A stretch of DNA of 64,000 nt, from the NCBI RefSeq assembly GCF_900101445.1, contig NZ_FNKE01000003.1, positions 1 through 64,000 on the forward strand, in the 5' to 3' direction. Of the stretch, positions 1 to 7,385 are shown in pieces (position 1 is the stretch's first letter; every line of letters starts with the position of its first letter). The notes under the pieces are model-generated. The model saw only the letters and a program-made list of their open reading frames with translations, was not told where the DNA came from and ran no database searches. This DNA is from Streptococcus equinus. Lineage in GTDB: Bacteria; Bacillota; Bacilli; Lactobacillales; Streptococcaceae. The position numbers were made by a program, and so were the translations under genes.

Positions 1-64
1 ACTTGCATGTATTAGGCACGCCGCCAGCGTTCGTCCTGAGCCAGGATCAAACTCTCATTTAATC
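1..64 (-). rRNA. rrs: 16S ribosomal RNA, 5' end only (cut by window start)
   Basis: The reverse complement reads AGAGTTTGATCCTGGCTCAG followed by the GACGAACGCTGGCGGCGTGC block, which is the universal 5' end of bacterial 16S rRNA. Only about the first 60 nt lie in the window; the gene continues leftwards. The exact mature 5' end near position 62-66 is approximate. It is transcribed on the minus strand from the promoter block at 186-415. Confidence 0.97.
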
Positions 65-180
65 TTGTTCTCATTCTGTCACTGACAGATTTATCGTTTT
101 TTGACAGGTTACTTACGTAACCCGCACGTTTGGTTCGTATTGTTCAGTTTTCAAAGGTCTTTGTCTCACTCGAGACAACT
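65..180 (-). other. rRNA operon leader with antitermination-like box
   Basis: This is the transcribed spacer between the last rRNA promoter and mature 16S. On the minus strand it holds CTTTGAAAACTGAACAA (about 141-156), a motif typical of Firmicute pre-16S leaders and resembling boxA-type antitermination signals. It also holds a short GTCTC/GAGAC hairpin at 163-176 and the inverted repeat CTGTCAGTGACAG just before 16S, which may serve RNase III processing. The functions are inferred from position and family knowledge. Confidence 0.6.
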
Positions 181-185
181 TCTAT

Positions 186-415
186 ATTCTATCAAATTTG
201 AATCGCTTTGTCAACATCTTTTTTCAAGAAATTTTCAAGATCTTTTCAAATTTGTTACCGCTGCCCTCTCGAACAACAGCTATATTAGTTTATCATTGCC
301 ATTTACTTTTGTCAATAACTTTTTTAAGTTTTTTTGTTATTAACTCAAGTCTCTTGAAAGGCTCGCTCTCAAGCAGCAACTATATTAATTTATCATCTAT
401 CGTTTCCTATGTCAA
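186..415 (-). promoter_or_regulatory. three tandem rRNA promoters
   Basis: Three sigma-A promoters lie in series on the minus strand, each with an exact TTGACA -35 and a 17-nt spacer. The most upstream has -35 at 410-415 and -10 TAAATT at 387-392. The middle one has -35 at 310-315 and -10 TAAACT at 287-292. The most downstream has -35 at 209-214 and -10 TAGAAT at 186-191. The two upstream copies also share the AATATAG downstream of the -10, suggesting duplication. The block fires away from hpf into 16S rRNA. Confidence 0.85.
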
Positions 416-426
416 TAGCTAAATTG

Positions 427-458
427 AAAAATCCGCTAATTTTTTTAGCGGATTTTTC
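427..458 (-). terminator. intrinsic terminator after hpf
   Basis: A perfect hairpin with arms AAAAATCCGCTAA and TTAGCGGATTTTT begins 7 nt after the hpf stop codon and ends in a T run. It should also isolate hpf transcription from the rRNA promoters downstream. Confidence 0.9.
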
Positions 459-464
459 TACGGG

Positions 465-1013
465 TTATTTGGCTTCGATTAAACCAAGTTCACCATCTTC
501 ACGGCGATAAAGAATGTTTGTTACACCATCTTCAGCATCTGTGTAGATAAAGAAATCATGTCCCAAAAGGTCCATTTGAAGAAGCGCTTCGTCAAGATCC
601 ATCGGTTTCAAGCTAACGTGTTTTGTACGAACGACGTTTACTGCTGGTCCTTCTTCTACAGGTTCAGCTTCAAACTCACTTGTGAAAATTTGGCTAGCTG
701 GAACTTTTTCACGATGTTTTTTAGCAATTTTAGTCTTATTTTTACGAATTTGACGTTCAATCTTGTCAGTTACCAAATCGATTGATCCATACATATCTTG
801 TGAAACGTCTTCAGCTCTAAGAGTAATTGAATCAACCAAAATTGTTACTTCAACTTTCGCAGTTTTTTCACGGTAAACTTTTAGATTAACACGAGCATCT
901 AATTCTTGTTCAGCATTGAAGTATTTTTCAATTTTTCCGAGTTTAGATTCGACATAGTTACGGATTGCATCTGTTACTTCGATGTTTTCTCCACGAACAC
1001 TATATTTAATCAT
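465..1013 (-). CDS. hpf: ribosome hibernation promoting factor, long form
   Basis: The 182-residue protein begins MIKYSVRGENIEVTDAIR, the N-terminal ribosome-binding domain shared by HPF and YfiA/RaiA (about residues 1-100). A linker leads to the C-terminal dimerisation domain (about 125-182, ending in an acidic DGELGLIEAK). Long HPF dimerises 70S ribosomes into inactive 100S particles in stationary phase or under stress. The length fits the Firmicute long form. It is monocistronic, with its own promoter and terminator. A near-consensus cre site lies between promoter and start codon, so carbon catabolite control is likely. Its place next to comFC is typical of streptococci. Confidence 0.95.
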   Translation of the reverse strand: MIKYSVRGENIEVTDAIRNYVESKLGKIEKYFNAEQELDARVNLKVYREKTAKVEVTILVDSITLRAEDVSQDMYGSIDLVTDKIERQIRKNKTKIAKKHREKVPASQIFTSEFEAEPVEEGPAVNVVRTKHVSLKPMDLDEALLQMDLLGHDFFIYTDAEDGVTNILYRREDGELGLIEAK

Positions 1014-1035
1014 AAAAACACCTCTTTCTCGCTAT

Positions 1036-1085
1036 AAAGCGCTTTCTTTACTCTTTTATTATACTGCTTTCATGAAAATTTGCAA
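1036..1085 (-). promoter_or_regulatory. hpf promoter with downstream cre site
   Basis: On the minus strand the -35 is TTGCAA (1080-1085), then a 16-nt spacer, then -10 TATAAT (1058-1063). Just downstream of the expected start lies AGAAAGCGCTTTAT around 1034-1047, matching 13 of 14 positions of the CcpA cre consensus WGWAANCGNTNWCW, with the palindrome AAAGCGCTTT at 1036-1045. A cre in this position usually acts as a repressive roadblock. Confidence 0.7.
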
Positions 1086-1089
1086 GCAT

Positions 1090-1752
1090 TTACCGTGCAA
1101 TTGTTAAACTTTTTACAATCTTTACTCCTTTTTCATAAAATAAGTGATAAATTCCTTTTAAAGTTGCTCCCGTTGTGTAAATATCATCAAGAATTAATAC
1201 TTTATCTGGTATCTGGCTGTCTGATTTAATCCTAAAAGGACAGTCACTTGTCAGTCTTTCTTTTCTACTTTTTTCAGATTGCTTTTTAATATCTTTCTTC
1301 TCTAAAATATCATAGTAAGAAACCTTAGCAGCATCTAGAATCGCTGTAACTTGATTGAATTGTCTTTCTGTCATTCGTTCTTTGCTGAGTGGTACAGGAA
1401 TAATTGTATAGTCCTTGTAGTTCTTCAAGACTTGTTTAAGTTCTTTTGCAAAAACATGACTTAGCATAGCATCTCCTTGAAATTTATATTTTGAAAAATA
1501 CTCTTTCATGGCTTCATTATAGGTATACAGTGCTCGGTTCGAAACTTTATGATTTTCTTTTGCCCACTTCTTACAATCATCACACTGCTCTTTACTACCT
1601 TTTCGGTAGCACGTTGGACAGTGGTCATCACCAATTTTTTCAAAGTTTTCCTGACACTCTTTGCAAATCAAATAGCGATTTTTGCGCATTGTAATAATTC
1701 CTAGAAAAGTTTCCTTCTCAGAAAATTCTTGTTCGCAAAGCAAACATTTCAT
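1090..1752 (-). CDS. comFC: competence protein ComFC, phosphoribosyltransferase-like
   Basis: The 220-residue protein has N-terminal zinc-binding cysteine pairs (CLLC near residue 3, CKEC near 32, CPTC and CDDC near 46-60). It then has a type I phosphoribosyltransferase fold with the PRPP-loop signature VLILDDIYTTGAT near residue 187. ComFC is a late-competence protein needed for efficient transformation and works with the ComFA ATPase on incoming single-stranded DNA; its enzymatic role is not settled. The start codon overlaps the comFA stop by one base (TAATG), so translation is probably coupled. It is co-transcribed with comFA from a competence-type box. Confidence 0.93.
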   Translation of the reverse strand: MKCLLCEQEFSEKETFLGIITMRKNRYLICKECQENFEKIGDDHCPTCYRKGSKEQCDDCKKWAKENHKVSNRALYTYNEAMKEYFSKYKFQGDAMLSHVFAKELKQVLKNYKDYTIIPVPLSKERMTERQFNQVTAILDAAKVSYYDILEKKDIKKQSEKSRKERLTSDCPFRIKSDSQIPDKVLILDDIYTTGATLKGIYHLFYEKGVKIVKSLTIAR

Positions 1753-3050
1753 TAAAATCCTCCTTTATGATTCAATTCTTTTATTTCAGAAATGGCTTTT
1801 TTCATAGCTTTTGTTACGCCATCATGCAAGAACAATAGCTCTCCTGTCGGTCTCTCGGCTGCTCGACCAACTCGACCAGAAATCTGAACAAGTGCACTTT
1901 TGCTGTACAATTTGTGATTCGCAAGTAGGACAAAAACATCGACACAAGGAAAGGTTACCCCACGTTCTAGAATGGTTGTCGTCACTAGTATGGTTAATTT
2001 TCCTTGTCTAAATTTCTCAACTAATTCCAGCCGATTTTCGGTTTTACTTGACACAAAACCTATCTTTTCATCAGGAAAAATCATCTGTAAAATGCTTGTA
2101 AATTCTCTACCTTGTTCAATATTTGGGAAAAATATGAGAAGTGGAAACTGGCTTTGCCTTTGCTTTTTTAAAAGAGAGATTAGTTTAGGAGGAATTTTTT
2201 TCTTTTTCATTGCGATTAACACTCGACTTAACCAAACCATTTTTGGAACCACCAGGGGATTGGCGTGAAAACGTCTTGCTAAATGCAATTTTGTCAACTC
2301 TCCTTTTTTGACTTTTTTATCTAATTCATCTGTAGAAGTCGCTGTTAGAAAGAGTTTAACGCCATCATCTTTTAGCGATTGATTGACAGCGTGATAAAGC
2401 ATTTTATTGTCAACAAAAGGAAAGGCATCAACTTCATCGATGATTAATAAATCAAATGCTCGGTAAAATTTTAAAAGTTGATGGGTCGTTGCAATTACCA
2501 GTGGAGAACGTTTATACGGCTCAGAATCACCGTGTAAAAGCGTAATCGGACAAGAAAAATCCCGTGATAAACGTTTATAAAGTTCTAAACAAACATCAAT
2601 CCGTGGACTCGCTAAGCAGACACTTCCACCATTATCAATAACTTTGGCTAAAGATTGATAAATCATTTCGGTTTTGCCCGCACCAGTTACGGCGTGAATC
2701 AATAAATCGCGTTTTTCAGAAATACCTGCAAGCATGCCTTTGGAAACTTCATCTTGATAAGGAGTTAGTTTTCCTTGCCACTTTAAAGACTGAGTCTTTG
2801 AAAAAGGCTTCTGAGGAAAATAATAAAGCTTGGCGTCACTAGTATTTCTGCCAAAAATTAAGCATTCTCTGCAATAAATTCGACCTGTTTGTAAGGAATG
2901 ATTTTCTGACATAACACTTCCACAGCGATTGCAAATCATTTGCCCTTTTTCTCTTTTAACCGAAGGAAGGACTTTTGCTTCTTTTTTCAAGTCATCTGTT
3001 AATTGACTTTCCGTAAAAATTCTTCCATAGTAATCATTTAACTCTGTCAT
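1752..3050 (-). CDS. comFA: competence protein ComFA, DEAD-type DNA translocase/ATPase
   Basis: The 432-residue protein opens with a four-cysteine zinc finger (CNRCG near residue 40, CREC near 60). The helicase core follows: Walker A AVTGAGKTEM near 117, DEVD box LLIIDEVDAF near 200, motif III TATST, and a C-terminal RecA-like lobe with SGRVGRA. ComFA is a single-stranded-DNA-dependent ATPase at the inner face of the membrane that helps pull transforming DNA into the cytoplasm. The start is supported by resemblance to other streptococcal ComFA N-termini. There is no Shine-Dalgarno sequence, and a cin-box-like promoter lies only 7 nt before the ATG, suggesting a leaderless late-competence mRNA under SigX/ComX. 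Confidence 0.95.
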   Translation of the reverse strand: MTELNDYYGRIFTESQLTDDLKKEAKVLPSVKREKGQMICNRCGSVMSENHSLQTGRIYCRECLIFGRNTSDAKLYYFPQKPFSKTQSLKWQGKLTPYQDEVSKGMLAGISEKRDLLIHAVTGAGKTEMIYQSLAKVIDNGGSVCLASPRIDVCLELYKRLSRDFSCPITLLHGDSEPYKRSPLVIATTHQLLKFYRAFDLLIIDEVDAFPFVDNKMLYHAVNQSLKDDGVKLFLTATSTDELDKKVKKGELTKLHLARRFHANPLVVPKMVWLSRVLIAMKKKKIPPKLISLLKKQRQSQFPLLIFFPNIEQGREFTSILQMIFPDEKIGFVSSKTENRLELVEKFRQGKLTILVTTTILERGVTFPCVDVFVLLANHKLYSKSALVQISGRVGRAAERPTGELLFLHDGVTKAMKKAISEIKELNHKGGF

Positions 3051-3057
3051 ACCTATT

Positions 3058-3065
3058 TATTCGAA
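3058..3065 (-). promoter_or_regulatory. cin-box (SigX/ComX late-competence promoter) for comFA-comFC
   Basis: On the minus strand TTCGAATA matches the streptococcal combox TACGAATA at 7 of 8 positions and is preceded by a T-rich stretch. It lies immediately upstream of comFA, a gene expected to be in the SigX regulon. Only 7 nt separate the box from the ATG. Confidence 0.7.
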
Positions 3066-3069
3066 AATT

Positions 3070-3098
3070 TTGCTAAATCCCAAAAAATCTTGTAAAAT
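3070..3098 (+). promoter_or_regulatory. yigZ promoter
   Basis: The -35 is TTGCTA (3070-3075), the spacer is 17 nt, and the -10 is TAAAAT (3093-3098). The predicted start falls at about 3105, the A of the yigZ ATG. The promoter is packed into the same 54-nt gap as the divergent comFA promoter. Confidence 0.55.
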
Positions 3099-3104
3099 TT
3101 GGGT

Positions 3105-3731
3105 ATGAACTATAAAACAATCAAAAACGATGGCGTTTGCGAGGAAGAAATAAAAAAATCTCGCTTTATTTGCCAATTAAAACGCGTTGAAACTGAAGAA
3201 GAAGGACGAGAATTCATTGCTCAAATCAAAAAAGAACATTATAAAGCAACTCATTCTTGTTCAGCTATGATTATTGGAGAAAATGCCGAAATCAAGCGTT
3301 CTAGTGATGACGGTGAGCCTAGCGGAACAGCTGGTGTACCGATGCTAACTGTTTTGGAAAAACAAGGTTTAACCAATGTTGTCGCCGTTGTTACACGTTA
3401 TTTTGGTGGTATTAAACTTGGTGCTGGCGGGCTAATTCGTGCTTACGCTGGCAGCGTTGCTAATGCTCTTAAAGAGATTGGTATCGTAGAAGTTAAGGAA
3501 CAAGAAGGGCTAAAACTCACCCTTTCTTACCCACAATACCAAACATTCTCCAACTTCTTGCAGGCTGAAAATCTTCAAGAATTTGATACAGAATTTCTAG
3601 AAAATGTCACTACTCACATCTACCTTGACCCAGAAAATGTAACAGAAGTTAGTGACCGACTTGTTGAATTTTATCAAGGTAAGGTTTCTTTTGAAAAATC
3701 TGGTTCAAAAATTGTCGAAGTTGCTTTGTGA
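3105..3731 (+). CDS. yigZ: YigZ/YvyE family protein (IMPACT N-terminal domain)
   Basis: This protein of about 208 residues carries the UPF0029/IMPACT signature: DDGEPSGTAGVPML followed by VTRYFGGIKLGAGGLIRAY, with a DUF1949 C-terminal domain. The family has an RWD-like/ribosomal-S5-like fold and is linked to translation or nucleic acid interaction; the bacterial function is not established. I start it at ATG 3105 (MNYKTIKNDG), not at the in-frame TTG two codons earlier, because homologues begin here. No Shine-Dalgarno sequence is visible, and the -10 box ends 6 nt before the ATG. The comF-yigZ-cysK order is conserved in streptococci. Confidence 0.9.
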   Translation: MNYKTIKNDGVCEEEIKKSRFICQLKRVETEEEGREFIAQIKKEHYKATHSCSAMIIGENAEIKRSSDDGEPSGTAGVPMLTVLEKQGLTNVVAVVTRYFGGIKLGAGGLIRAYAGSVANALKEIGIVEVKEQEGLKLTLSYPQYQTFSNFLQAENLQEFDTEFLENVTTHIYLDPENVTEVSDRLVEFYQGKVSFEKSGSKIVEVAL

Positions 3732-3755
3732 TAAGATTTCCCTATCACCATGATA
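3729..3755 (+). promoter_or_regulatory. CYS-box (CmbR/CysR-type LysR operator) of cysK
   Basis: The sequence is TGATA, nine bases, TATCA, CCA, TGATA. This fits exactly the streptococcal CYS-box pattern TGATA-N9-TATCA-N2-4-TGATA described for the LysR-type sulfur regulator CmbR/CysR. It overlaps the yigZ stop codon and ends 12 nt before the cysK -35, a normal place for a LysR-type activator. Confidence 0.85.
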
Positions 3756-3767
3756 AGAATTATATAT

Positions 3768-3796
3768 TTTACAAACAGCCAATTTGAGCATATACT
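3768..3796 (+). promoter_or_regulatory. cysK: cysK promoter
   Basis: The -35 is TTTACA (3768-3773), the spacer is exactly 17 nt, and the -10 is TATACT (3791-3796). The CYS-box lies directly upstream, and an AAGGAG Shine-Dalgarno sequence precedes the cysK ATG. Confidence 0.75.
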
Positions 3797-3830
3797 TGAC
3801 CTATAAATTTTAATTCAAGGAGAATCATTT

Positions 3831-4760
3831 ATGGCAAAAATTTATAACTCAATTACTGAATTAATTGGAAACACTCCTATTATCAAACTTAACAACATTG
3901 TTCCTGAAGATGCTGCTGATGTTTACGTCAAAATTGAATCATTTAACCCAGGCTCATCTGTTAAAGACCGCATTGCTCTTCGTATGATTGAAGACGCTGA
4001 AAAAGCTGGTACAATCAAACCTGGTGATACAATTGTTGAACCTACATCAGGTAATACTGGTATTGGTCTTGCTTGGGTCGGTGCAGCTAAAGGATACAAA
4101 GTCATTATTGTAATGCCTGAAACAATGAGCCTTGAACGTCGTAAAATTATCCAAGCTTATGGTGCTGAACTTGTTTTGACACCAGGAAGCGAAGGAATGA
4201 AAGGGGCTATCGCTAAAGCCAAAGAAGTCGCTGCAGAGAAAAATGGTTGGGTACCACTTCAATTTGCTAATCCATCTAACCCAGCTGTTCATGAAGCAAC
4301 AACAGGAGCTGAAATCATTGAAGCTTTCGGACCAAAAGGTCTTGATGCTTTCGTAGCTGGTGTTGGTACTGGAGGAACTGTTTCTGGTGTTTCTCACGCT
4401 CTTAAAAAAGCAAACCCAGACATCAAAGTCTATGCAGTTGAAGCTGATGAATCTGCTGTTCTTTCTGGTGAAAAACCTGGTCCACACAAAATTCAAGGAA
4501 TTTCAGCTGGCTTTATCCCAGACACCCTCGATACTAAATCTTATGACGCTGTCATTCGCGTCGCATCAGACGATGCTATTGTAACAAGCCGTAACCTTGG
4601 TGGAAAAGAAGGATTCCTTGCTGGTATCTCTTCTGGCGCAGCCATCTTTGCAGCTATTGAAAAAGCCAAAGAACTTGGTAAAGGTAAAAAAGTCTTAGCC
4701 CTTCTTCCTGACAACGGCGAACGTTACCTTTCAACTTCTCTTTACGACTTTGGTGACTAA
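3831..4760 (+). CDS. cysK: cysteine synthase A (O-acetylserine sulfhydrylase)
   Basis: The 309-residue PLP enzyme makes L-cysteine from O-acetylserine and sulfide. Visible are the PLP lysine in [12 protein letters not shown] (about K44), the substrate loop [12 protein letters not shown] (about 68-79) and the phosphate-binding GTGGTVSGV (near 178). Length and motifs fit CysK. A strong AAGGAGAATC Shine-Dalgarno sequence precedes the ATG. A consensus CYS-box and promoter lie upstream, so it should respond to cysteine precursor status through CmbR/CysR, together with the cystine importer at 33764-36152. Confidence 0.96.
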   Translation: MAKIYNSITELIGNTPIIKLNNIVPEDAADVYVKIESFNPGSSVKDRIALRMIEDAEKAGTIKPGDTIVEPTSGNTGIGLAWVGAAKGYKVIIVMPETMSLERRKIIQAYGAELVLTPGSEGMKGAIAKAKEVAAEKNGWVPLQFANPSNPAVHEATTGAEIIEAFGPKGLDAFVAGVGTGGTVSGVSHALKKANPDIKVYAVEADESAVLSGEKPGPHKIQGISAGFIPDTLDTKSYDAVIRVASDDAIVTSRNLGGKEGFLAGISSGAAIFAAIEKAKELGKGKKVLALLPDNGERYLSTSLYDFGD

Positions 4761-4777
4761 AAAATTATCGAAACTTC

Positions 4778-4812
4778 AACAAGGCTAGAGTTCTGCTCTA
4801 ACCTTGTTTTCT
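4778..4812 (+). terminator. cysK terminator
   Basis: The hairpin pairs AACAAGG.TAGAG with CTCTA.CCTTGTT (one mismatch) around a 5-nt loop and is followed by TTTTCTT. It lies 18 nt past the cysK stop. Confidence 0.8.
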
Positions 4813-4826
4813 TATAATTATGATAT

Positions 4827-4860
4827 AAAAAATGCTGAGACGAAGTGCTCAGCATTTTTA
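4827..4860 (-). terminator. terminator of the S1-domain gene (bidirectional)
   Basis: The perfect stem AAAATGCTGAG/CTCAGCATTTT has A/T tracts on both sides and abuts the stop codon of the minus-strand gene starting at 4861. It can also back up cysK termination. Confidence 0.85.
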
Positions 4861-5217
4861 TTAATCTTTTGTTAGTAATTCTAGGCTTTCTTTTGTCCAT
4901 TTTGGCAGATTGTCTGCTAATGGTTGAAAACCAATATTTAAATGACTATTTGAAAACCGATGGCGTCTGTGAAGGTGATGTTTTTCCTCTTCAAGAGTAC
5001 GCAAAGAAAGGCTAGCTTTTTGCGTAAATTCATCAAAATCAACCACTTGTACCAAGACTTTCTCACCAACTTTAAGCAGTTGGTAAATATTTTCAATATA
5101 GCCTGTTTTAATTTCTGAGATATGAATAAGGCCTGTAGTCCCATTATCCAATGCGACAAAGGCACCATAAGGTTTTATACCTGTTATTGTTCCAGTGATT
5201 TTGTCGCCAATTCTCAT
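4861..5217 (-). CDS. cvfD: S1 RNA-binding domain protein, CvfD/YugI-like
   Basis: The 118-residue protein is mostly one S1 domain (residues 1-72: [20 protein letters not shown] ... GLIHISEI ... ASLSLRTLEEE). A basic, histidine-rich linker (KHHLHRRHRF) and a short tail follow. Small single-S1 proteins of this type bind RNA and act as pleiotropic post-transcriptional regulators, as with pneumococcal CvfD and B. subtilis YugI. The ATG overlaps the stop region of the upstream HAD-cyclophilin gene, so the two are probably co-transcribed and translationally coupled. The family is clear; the exact orthology is inferred. Confidence 0.82.
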   Translation of the reverse strand: MRIGDKITGTITGIKPYGAFVALDNGTTGLIHISEIKTGYIENIYQLLKVGEKVLVQVVDFDEFTQKASLSLRTLEEEKHHLHRRHRFSNSHLNIGFQPLADNLPKWTKESLELLTKD

Positions 5218-6665
5218 TAATCTACTACCTCAATTGTTTCAATAACTACATCTTCAACTGGGCGGTCTTGTGCGCCAGTTTCAACGTTTGCAATTTCATC
5301 AAGAACTTTGTATGATTCTTCGTCCATGATTTGTCCAAAGACTGTGTGACGACGGTCAAGGTGAGGTGTTCCACCTTTAGCAGCATAAAGTTCTGCGATT
5401 GGTTTTGGCCAGCCACCACGTTCTAGTTCTTTTTGAGCGTATGGAATTTTGCTATTTTGAACGATAAAGAACTGGCTTCCGTTTGTATTTGGACCAGCAT
5501 TTGCCATTGAAAGAGCTCCACGAACATTGTAAAGTTCTTCTGAGAATTCATCTTCAAAGCTATCGCCATAGATAGATTGTCCACCCATACCAGTACCAGT
5601 TGGGTCACCACCTTGAATCATGAATTCAGGAATAATACGGTGGAAAATGATACCGTCATAGTAACCATCTTTTGACAAAGCAACAAAGTTTGCTACTGTT
5701 TTTGGTGCATGATCAGGGAAAAGTTTGATTTTCATGTCACCATGATTTGTTTTAATTGTCGCAACTGGACCTTCAACTGTTGATAAATCAACTTGTGGGA
5801 AATTTAATTGTTTTTCTACCAAACCGAGTTCCTCCAAGGCATATAAAATGCCATCTTCTTCTACTGTTTTTGTTACAAAATCTGCTTTTTCTTTGAGTTC
5901 AGGCACTGCATTGCCCATAGCAATTTTCAAGCCAACATAATCAAAGATTTCCATATCATTTGGGCCATCTCCAAACATCATGGCATTGATTGGTTTTAAG
6001 TTTTGACTTTCTAAAACATGGGCAACTCCTGAAGCTTTAGAAACGCCAACCTTAACAACATCAGATGAGTGTTCGTGCCAAGGTACCAAACGAATCTCAC
6101 TAGCTAAGTCTTCTGGCAATTGCAAGTCAGCATTATTTTCAGCAAATGTCCACATTTGATAAACGTCATTTGTTAAATAAAAATCTGGCTCAACATCACA
6201 AATACCATAAATAGGTTTCATAGCATCATCAATCAAGTCACAGCGTTTTGACACGACTGGTTTATCCTTACCAGTAAAACCATATTCAATGCCCTCTGCC
6301 TTAGCCCAATTGACATACTTTTCAACTAAATCACGTGGAAGTGGGTCGCTAACAATCTCTGCTTCTTTCTTGTCAACAACATAAGTTCCATTGATTGTGA
6401 CAAAATAATCAGGATTTAAATCGCGAATTTCAGGAACAACACCATAAAGTGCACGTCCTGTCGCAATCCCTGTCATAATACCTTTTTCTTTCAAACTTTT
6501 GAAAACATATTTGATTGACTCAGGCATATAACCTGTTACTTTAACACGCAAGGTATCATCAATATCAAAGAAAACAATTTTTGTCTTCTTAGCCTTGTAT
6601 TTTGTTTTTACATCCATCTGTATCATTATGGGAAAGGAAATGGTCACTAAAATCTCATTTTCCAT
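5217..6665 (-). CDS. HAD-IIB (Cof-type) phosphatase fused to cyclophilin peptidyl-prolyl isomerase
   Basis: One uninterrupted 482-residue frame joins two enzymes. Residues about 30-285 are a Cof-type HAD hydrolase (nucleophile motif [10 protein letters not shown], motif II TGIATGR, motif [15 protein letters not shown]). Residues about 300-482 are a cyclophilin ([28 protein letters not shown]). No signal peptide or membrane segment is seen, so the prolyl isomerase should be cytoplasmic. Similar fusions are known in streptococci; substrates are unknown. The first ATG (6665) has AAGGA at good spacing. The later ATG at 6617 (MDVKTKYK), which matches the usual N-terminus of relatives, has no Shine-Dalgarno sequence, so the start is uncertain. 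An extended -10 promoter (6732-6740) and an unusual leader precede it. Confidence 0.9.
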   Translation of the reverse strand: MENEILVTISFPIMIQMDVKTKYKAKKTKIVFFDIDDTLRVKVTGYMPESIKYVFKSLKEKGIMTGIATGRALYGVVPEIRDLNPDYFVTINGTYVVDKKEAEIVSDPLPRDLVEKYVNWAKAEGIEYGFTGKDKPVVSKRCDLIDDAMKPIYGICDVEPDFYLTNDVYQMWTFAENNADLQLPEDLASEIRLVPWHEHSSDVVKVGVSKASGVAHVLESQNLKPINAMMFGDGPNDMEIFDYVGLKIAMGNAVPELKEKADFVTKTVEEDGILYALEELGLVEKQLNFPQVDLSTVEGPVATIKTNHGDMKIKLFPDHAPKTVANFVALSKDGYYDGIIFHRIIPEFMIQGGDPTGTGMGGQSIYGDSFEDEFSEELYNVRGALSMANAGPNTNGSQFFIVQNSKIPYAQKELERGGWPKPIAELYAAKGGTPHLDRRHTVFGQIMDEESYKVLDEIANVETGAQDRPVEDVVIETIEVVD

Positions 6666-6690
6666 AAAAGTCCTTAGACTTTTGTCCCAT
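6655..6690 (-). other. possible overlapping leader ORF and hairpin before the HAD-cyclophilin gene
   Basis: An AAAGGA sequence precedes ATG at 6690, opening an 11-codon ORF ([11 protein letters not shown]) in another frame. It ends inside the start region of the main gene. The same stretch forms a hairpin (AAAAGTC/GACTTTT, 6666-6683) whose loop and arm contain the AAGGA of the main start. Translation of the short ORF would open this hairpin. The arrangement is seen in the sequence; a regulatory role is only an inference. Confidence 0.35.
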
Positions 6691-6731
6691 TTTCCTTTCT
6701 AACTTTGAAATCAAAGAAAAGCTATGTTTTT

Positions 6732-6740
6732 ATTATAACA
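6732..6740 (-). promoter_or_regulatory. extended -10 promoter for the HAD-cyclophilin gene
   Basis: The minus strand reads TGTTATAAT, an extended -10 (TGnTATAAT), immediately beyond the liaR stop codon. No good -35 is seen, as is common with extended -10 promoters. It separates this gene from the liaFSR operon. Confidence 0.6.
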
Positions 6741-7385
6741 TTAATCCTCATCTTGCGGTACTAAATGATGCTTAAAGGCATAGACAACTGCTTGTGTACG
6801 GTCATCTACTTCTAGCTTAGCTAAGATGTTTGACACGTGGGTTTTAACCGTTTTTAGTGAGATAAACAATTCATCAGCAATGGTCTGATTGTCATAACCT
6901 TTTGCAAGAAGTCGTAAAATATCTCGTTCACGCGCTGTCAAATCTTCATGCAATTCTGGTTTCTGATCGTGGGCTTTGATTTTCTTATCAACCTCTGTCT
7001 CGATTGCTAATTCACCACGCGCCACTTTTTGGATAGCATTAAGAATTTCAGCGGCACTAGATGTTTTTAACATATAACCTTTAGCACCTGCTTCAATAAC
7101 AGGATAGATTTTTTCATTATCAAGGTATGATGTCAAGACAAGAATCTTAGCTTCTTTCCACTCTTCTAGAAGTTTTAGGGTTGCTTCGACACCACTCATT
7201 TCTGGCATCACCAAATCCATCACAACCACATCTGGTTTCAAGTCTAAAGCAAGCTTAATCCCTTCAATGCCATTGCCTGCTTCGCCAACAACTTCAACGT
7301 CAGGTTGCAAGTTAAAAAAACTTTTCAAACCAAGACGTACCATTTCATGGTCATCAACTAGGATAACTCTAATTTTCTGGGTCAT
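6741..7385 (-). CDS. liaR: cell-envelope stress response regulator LiaR (VraR family)
   Basis: The 214-residue NarL/FixJ-type regulator has a receiver domain at 1-120 (acidic DD at 11-12, phospho-acceptor D57 in VVVMDLVMPEMSG, K near 107). Its C-terminal LuxR-type helix-turn-helix is LTARERDILRLLAKGYDNQTI ... SLKTVKTHVSNIL (about 150-200). With LiaS and LiaF it forms the three-component system sensing lipid II-cycle antibiotics and envelope damage. The gene overlaps the 3' end of liaS by 17 nt. Confidence 0.94.
   Translation of the reverse strand: MTQKIRVILVDDHEMVRLGLKSFFNLQPDVEVVGEAGNGIEGIKLALDLKPDVVVMDLVMPEMSGVEATLKLLEEWKEAKILVLTSYLDNEKIYPVIEAGAKGYMLKTSSAAEILNAIQKVARGELAIETEVDKKIKAHDQKPELHEDLTARERDILRLLAKGYDNQTIADELFISLKTVKTHVSNILAKLEVDDRTQAVVYAFKHHLVPQDED

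Noticed and set aside
101..422. Short ORFs upstream of the rRNA gene on the plus strand
   Set aside because: They run antisense through the rRNA promoters and leader, lack ribosome sites and have no protein-like composition.
3055..3075. Possible CodY box in the comFA-yigZ gap (AATTTTCGAATAAAT)
   Set aside because: About 10 of 15 matches only; in this base composition that is expected by chance.
4047..4496. 149-codon ORF antisense to cysK
   Set aside because: cysK has full domain and motif support; the antisense frame looks like composition shadow.
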